From: Oscillospiraceae bacterium
Lineage (GTDB): Bacteria; Bacillota; Clostridia; Oscillospirales; Ruminococcaceae
NCBI GenBank assembly: GCA_020024215.1
Contig: JAHHUC010000008.1
Coordinates: 1 to 44,245, forward strand
DNA length: 44,245 nucleotides
Reading direction: 5' to 3'
Positions 41,724-44,245 of the stretch are shown piece after piece (position 1 is the first letter of the stretch; each line of letters begins with the position of its first letter). The notes under the pieces are model-generated. The model was not told the origin of the DNA. It ran no database searches and saw only the letters and a program-made list of their open reading frames with translations. A program made the translations under genes and the position numbers.

Positions 41724-43041
41724 GATAGGCATGATATCCCTAGGGTGTGCCAAAAATCAGGTGGACGGAGAGAGAATCCTTTACAAGCTTGTAAAGGATG
41801 GCTTTGAAATCTGTGCGGATATAGAAAAATGTGACGCAGTTGTTGTAAATACCTGCGGATTTATTGAGGATGCCAAAAGAGAATCCATTGAAAACATTCT
41901 GGAGGCAGCAGAATATAAGAAAAGGAACCTCAAGGTTCTGGCTGTTACAGGCTGTCTTTCCGAGCGTTACAGGGAGGATTTTGCAAAGCAATTTCCCGAG
42001 GTGGATGTTATTTTGGGCATGGGGACCACCAATATGATAGCTTCCTCCATAAAAAAGGCATTGGAAAACGGAGAAAAGACAATAAGCTTTGGTCAGAAGG
42101 AAAACTTTCCTATGGTGGGGGACAGAGTTCTTACAACTCCCTCCTATTTTGCCTATCTTAAAATAGCAGAGGGCTGCGACAACAGATGTGCCTTCTGCGC
42201 CATACCGGATATAAGGGGACATTTTCGCTCTGTACCTATAAATGAGCTTATTGAGGAAGCAAAATTTTTAGCCTCAACGGGTGTGAAGGAATTGAATGTG
42301 GTGGCGCAGGAGCCTACAAGGTACGGACAGGACCTTTACGGAAAGCTGATGCTTCCAGAGCTTTTAAGGGAGCTATGTAAGATAGACGGCCTTAAATGGA
42401 TAAGAGTGCTTTATTGCTATCCTGACAGGGTTACAGACGAGCTTATAAAAACCATTGCCGAGGAACCTAAAATAGTAAAATATATAGACCTTCCCCTGCA
42501 GCATATAAACGACCGAATTTTAAAGAGCATGAACAGAAGAGGCTCCTCAGAATATATCAAGGAGCTTTTAGCCAAGCTCAGACGGGAAATTCCAAAGGTT
42601 GTCATAAGAACTACCTTTATTGCAGGGCTTCCCGGTGAGACAGAGGAGGAATTTTCCGAGCTTTGCGATTTTATCCGTGATCAGGCCTTTGAAAGGCTGG
42701 GCTGCTTTGCATATTCTGAGGAGGAAAACACTCCGGCAGGCGAAATGACAAATCAGATAGACCCTGAAATCAGACGAAAGAGAGCGGATATAATCATGGA
42801 TGAGCAGATGGGAATAGCTCTCTCTATTGCCAAGAGCTGTGAGGGTGAAATTCTGGATGTGCTTTGTGAGGGCTATGATGAGGAAAATTCCTGCTATGTG
42901 GGAAGAAGCTATATGGATGCTCCGGATATAGACACCAAAGTTTATTTTGATTCCAAAAGAAAAATAGAAGAGGGAGATTTTGTTTCTGTTCTCATCACAG
43001 CAAGCGACGGCTATGATTTGGTAGGAGAAATAAACGAATAG
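41713..43041 (+). CDS. rimO: Ribosomal protein S12 methylthiotransferase RimO
   Basis: A 442-residue radical SAM methylthiotransferase. The N-terminal UPF0004 domain has cysteines in SLGCAKNQVD (near 12), NTCGFI (near 48) and VTGCLSERY (near 82) for one [4Fe-4S] cluster. The radical SAM triad is CDNRCAFC near 154-161. A C-terminal TRAM domain closes the protein. Start VDGER after SLGCAKN distinguishes RimO from MiaB. It methylthiolates Asp of ribosomal protein S12. I start at ATG 41713 directly after AAGG, inside recX. Confidence 0.94.
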   Translation: MSYKIGMISLGCAKNQVDGERILYKLVKDGFEICADIEKCDAVVVNTCGFIEDAKRESIENILEAAEYKKRNLKVLAVTGCLSERYREDFAKQFPEVDVILGMGTTNMIASSIKKALENGEKTISFGQKENFPMVGDRVLTTPSYFAYLKIAEGCDNRCAFCAIPDIRGHFRSVPINELIEEAKFLASTGVKELNVVAQEPTRYGQDLYGKLMLPELLRELCKIDGLKWIRVLYCYPDRVTDELIKTIAEEPKIVKYIDLPLQHINDRILKSMNRRGSSEYIKELLAKLRREIPKVVIRTTFIAGLPGETEEEFSELCDFIRDQAFERLGCFAYSEEENTPAGEMTNQIDPEIRRKRADIIMDEQMGIALSIAKSCEGEILDVLCEGYDEENSCYVGRSYMDAPDIDTKVYFDSKRKIEEGDFVSVLITASDGYDLVGEINE

Positions 43042-43052
43042 AGGGTAGCTTT

Positions 43053-43631
43053 ATGAATTTGCCGAATATTTTAACAGTTTTAAGAATGATACTTATTATT
43101 CCGTTTGTGATTTTGATGCAGTCTCAGTCACCTGCGGCGCTTTTGTGGGCGTTGATAATATTTGCTGCTGCCAGTTTTACCGACCTTTTGGACGGAAAGA
43201 TTGCAAGAAAATATAATCTGGTTACAAATTTCGGAAAGCTTATGGACCCTTTGGCAGATAAGCTTTTGGTGATGAGCGCCATGCTGCTTTTTATAGAGAG
43301 AAGGTGGGCGCCTGCCTTTGTTGTTGTCATTATTCTTTCCAGAGAGTTTTTGGTCACATCTGTAAGGCTTCTTGCAGCTAAGGAGGGAACTGTTATTCCT
43401 GCTGATAAATGGGGCAAGGCAAAAACAGTGGTGCAGATGATTTGGATTATAGCAACTATGGTGTGGTTTTATGTGGAAGGATCATCAATTGCAGACGGCG
43501 TGTTGGGCTTGGATGCGGCATTTTGGGGCTATGGCTCCATTATAGTCCTCATGTGGCTTTCTGTGATACTGACACTTATTTCAGGCTTCAATTATATTGT
43601 AAAGGCAAAGGATTTTATTTTTAAGCCTTAA
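43053..43631 (+). CDS. pgsA: CDP-diacylglycerol-glycerol-3-phosphate 3-phosphatidyltransferase
   Basis: A 192-residue membrane enzyme of phosphatidylglycerol synthesis with four to six membrane segments. The full CDP-alcohol phosphotransferase motif is present: Asp 44, Asp 47, Gly 48, Ala 51, Arg 52, Gly 61, Asp 65 and Asp 69. The start has AGAGGG upstream, 11 nt after rimO. The rimO-pgsA pairing is common in Firmicutes. A terminator follows the stop by 7 nt. Confidence 0.96.
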   Translation: MNLPNILTVLRMILIIPFVILMQSQSPAALLWALIIFAAASFTDLLDGKIARKYNLVTNFGKLMDPLADKLLVMSAMLLFIERRWAPAFVVVIILSREFLVTSVRLLAAKEGTVIPADKWGKAKTVVQMIWIIATMVWFYVEGSSIADGVLGLDAAFWGYGSIIVLMWLSVILTLISGFNYIVKAKDFIFKP

Positions 43632-43637
43632 CTTAAC

Positions 43638-43670
43638 AAAAATATCCGCTTTCAATCAGCGGATATTTTT
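43638..43670 (+). terminator. Terminator after pgsA
   Basis: AAAAATATCCGCT (43638-43650) and AGCGGATATTTTT (43658-43670) form a 13-bp stem with a 7-nt loop. Confidence 0.9.
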
Positions 43671-43686
43671 ATAAAGGAGAAGAATT

Positions 43687-44245
43687 ATGATATATTTTTT
43701 AAATTCAAGTCCGTGGCTGGAAGATACAGACAGATTCAGCCATGCCAATTTTTATGGGGAAAATCTTCACAGGGCACTTTTCAAAAAGGAGATAAGCTGC
43801 GTTTACATCGTGTCCACACCGGATGATTATGCAAACAATGAGCTTTATTCATGGTGGATGAAAAGGGGCTTTTTAAATGAGGGCTATGAATTTTCCTCCT
43901 ATACCATTCTCGACAGAAGAAATGCCCACATGGCAGCAGAGCTTATAAAAAAGGCAGACCTTCTTATTTTGGCAGGGGGCCATGTGCCCACACAGAATAA
44001 GTTTTTTTGTGACATTTCCCTTAGAGAAAAGCTGGAGGGATATGACGGGGTTATAATAGGCAATTCGGCAGGAAGCATGAATCAGGCCGATGTGGTCTAT
44101 GCCCACCCTGAGCTTGAGGGTGAGGCTGTGGACAAAAGCTATAAAAAGTTTATAAAGGGCTTGGGAATAACAAAAACCAACATCATACCCCATTATGAGG
44201 ATTTGAAGGACGAATTTTTGGACGGGCTGAGGGTATTTGAAGAAA
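43687..44245 (+). CDS. Peptidase E-like protein (S51 family), truncated by the window end
   Basis: ATG 43687 follows AAAGGAG by 7 nt. The frame is open to the last base, giving 186 residues without a stop, so the 3' end is missing. A class I glutamine-amidotransferase-like fold is indicated by ADLLILAGGHVPTQN near 90-104 and by the nucleophile elbow GNSAGSMN with Ser 127, the expected catalytic serine of dipeptidase E-like S51 enzymes. S51 enzymes cleave Asp-X dipeptides or act as cyanophycinases. No cyanophycin gene is in view, so the substrate is unknown. Confidence 0.8.
   Translation, partial: MIYFLNSSPWLEDTDRFSHANFYGENLHRALFKKEISCVYIVSTPDDYANNELYSWWMKRGFLNEGYEFSSYTILDRRNAHMAAELIKKADLLILAGGHVPTQNKFFCDISLREKLEGYDGVIIGNSAGSMNQADVVYAHPELEGEAVDKSYKKFIKGLGITKTNIIPHYEDLKDEFLDGLRVFEE

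Noticed and set aside
1..44245. CRISPR arrays, tRNA or rRNA genes, insertion sequences, phage genes
   Set aside because: None seen. No spaced identical repeats, no cloverleaf or ribosomal sequence recognised, no transposase or integrase frame.

Overview
The window looks like chromosome from an anaerobic, low-to-moderate G+C Clostridia (Bacillota), probably an uncultured gut-type member. The evidence is the protein families, strong AGGAGG ribosome sites, sigma-A promoters with 17-nt spacers, the recA-recX-rimO-pgsA order, a transketolase split into two subunits, ferredoxin-linked indolepyruvate oxidoreductase (IorAB), and tetrahydrofolate and Mn2+ riboswitches. I saw no rRNA, tRNA, insertion sequence, phage gene or CRISPR array. 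Species cannot be fixed from the sequence.

Layout. 1-2.4 kb: a long leader with a promoter and a doubtful small ORF, then a membrane protein combining a DUF3592-like segment with MORN/YwqK-type repeats. 2.4-7.2 kb (minus): recD2-comF-mreB, then a TtcA-like PP-loop gene with its own promoter. 7.4-8.3 kb: tetrahydrofolate riboswitch and folT. 8.3-11.2 kb (minus): iorAB and gtrA. 11.3-14.8 kb: phosphohexomutase plus split transketolase. 14.8-16.6 kb (minus): ECF sigma factor with a candidate autoregulated promoter, followed by a repeat protein of unknown function. 16.8-27.9 kb: a long co-directional block, ruvC-ruvA-ruvB, methyltransferase, fused EcfA1/EcfA2, ecfT, truA, DUF5711-like protein, cvpA (interrupted) and a ClpE-like unfoldase. 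28-31 kb (minus): a PMCA-type P-type ATPase behind a yybP-ykoY Mn2+ riboswitch. 31.2-32.3 kb: pta. 32.3-38 kb: an accessory chaperone cassette. 38.2-44.2 kb: Na/Pi cotransporter, recA-recX-rimO-pgsA, and a truncated peptidase E-like gene.

The most unusual region is the accessory cassette at 32.3-38.0 kb. It encodes a DUF1266 protein (frameshifted here), an HscC-type Hsp70 and a membrane-anchored J-domain protein of the DjlB/DjlC type, with a multi-pass membrane protein transcribed divergently. The gene set recalls the poorly understood ybeR-djlB-ybeU-djlC-hscC cluster of E. coli. Here the J protein carries HPE instead of HPD and adds a large extracytoplasmic domain, which suggests a membrane-spanning chaperone device.

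Functional links: FolT presumably uses the fused ECF ATPase and EcfT encoded 12 kb away. The Mn2+ riboswitch suggests that the ATPase annotated by homology as Ca2+-type exports Mn2+. Three reading-frame or motif anomalies need checking against raw reads: a frameshift in DUF1266, an in-frame TAA in cvpA, and DKTGTLP instead of DKTGTLT in the ATPase.
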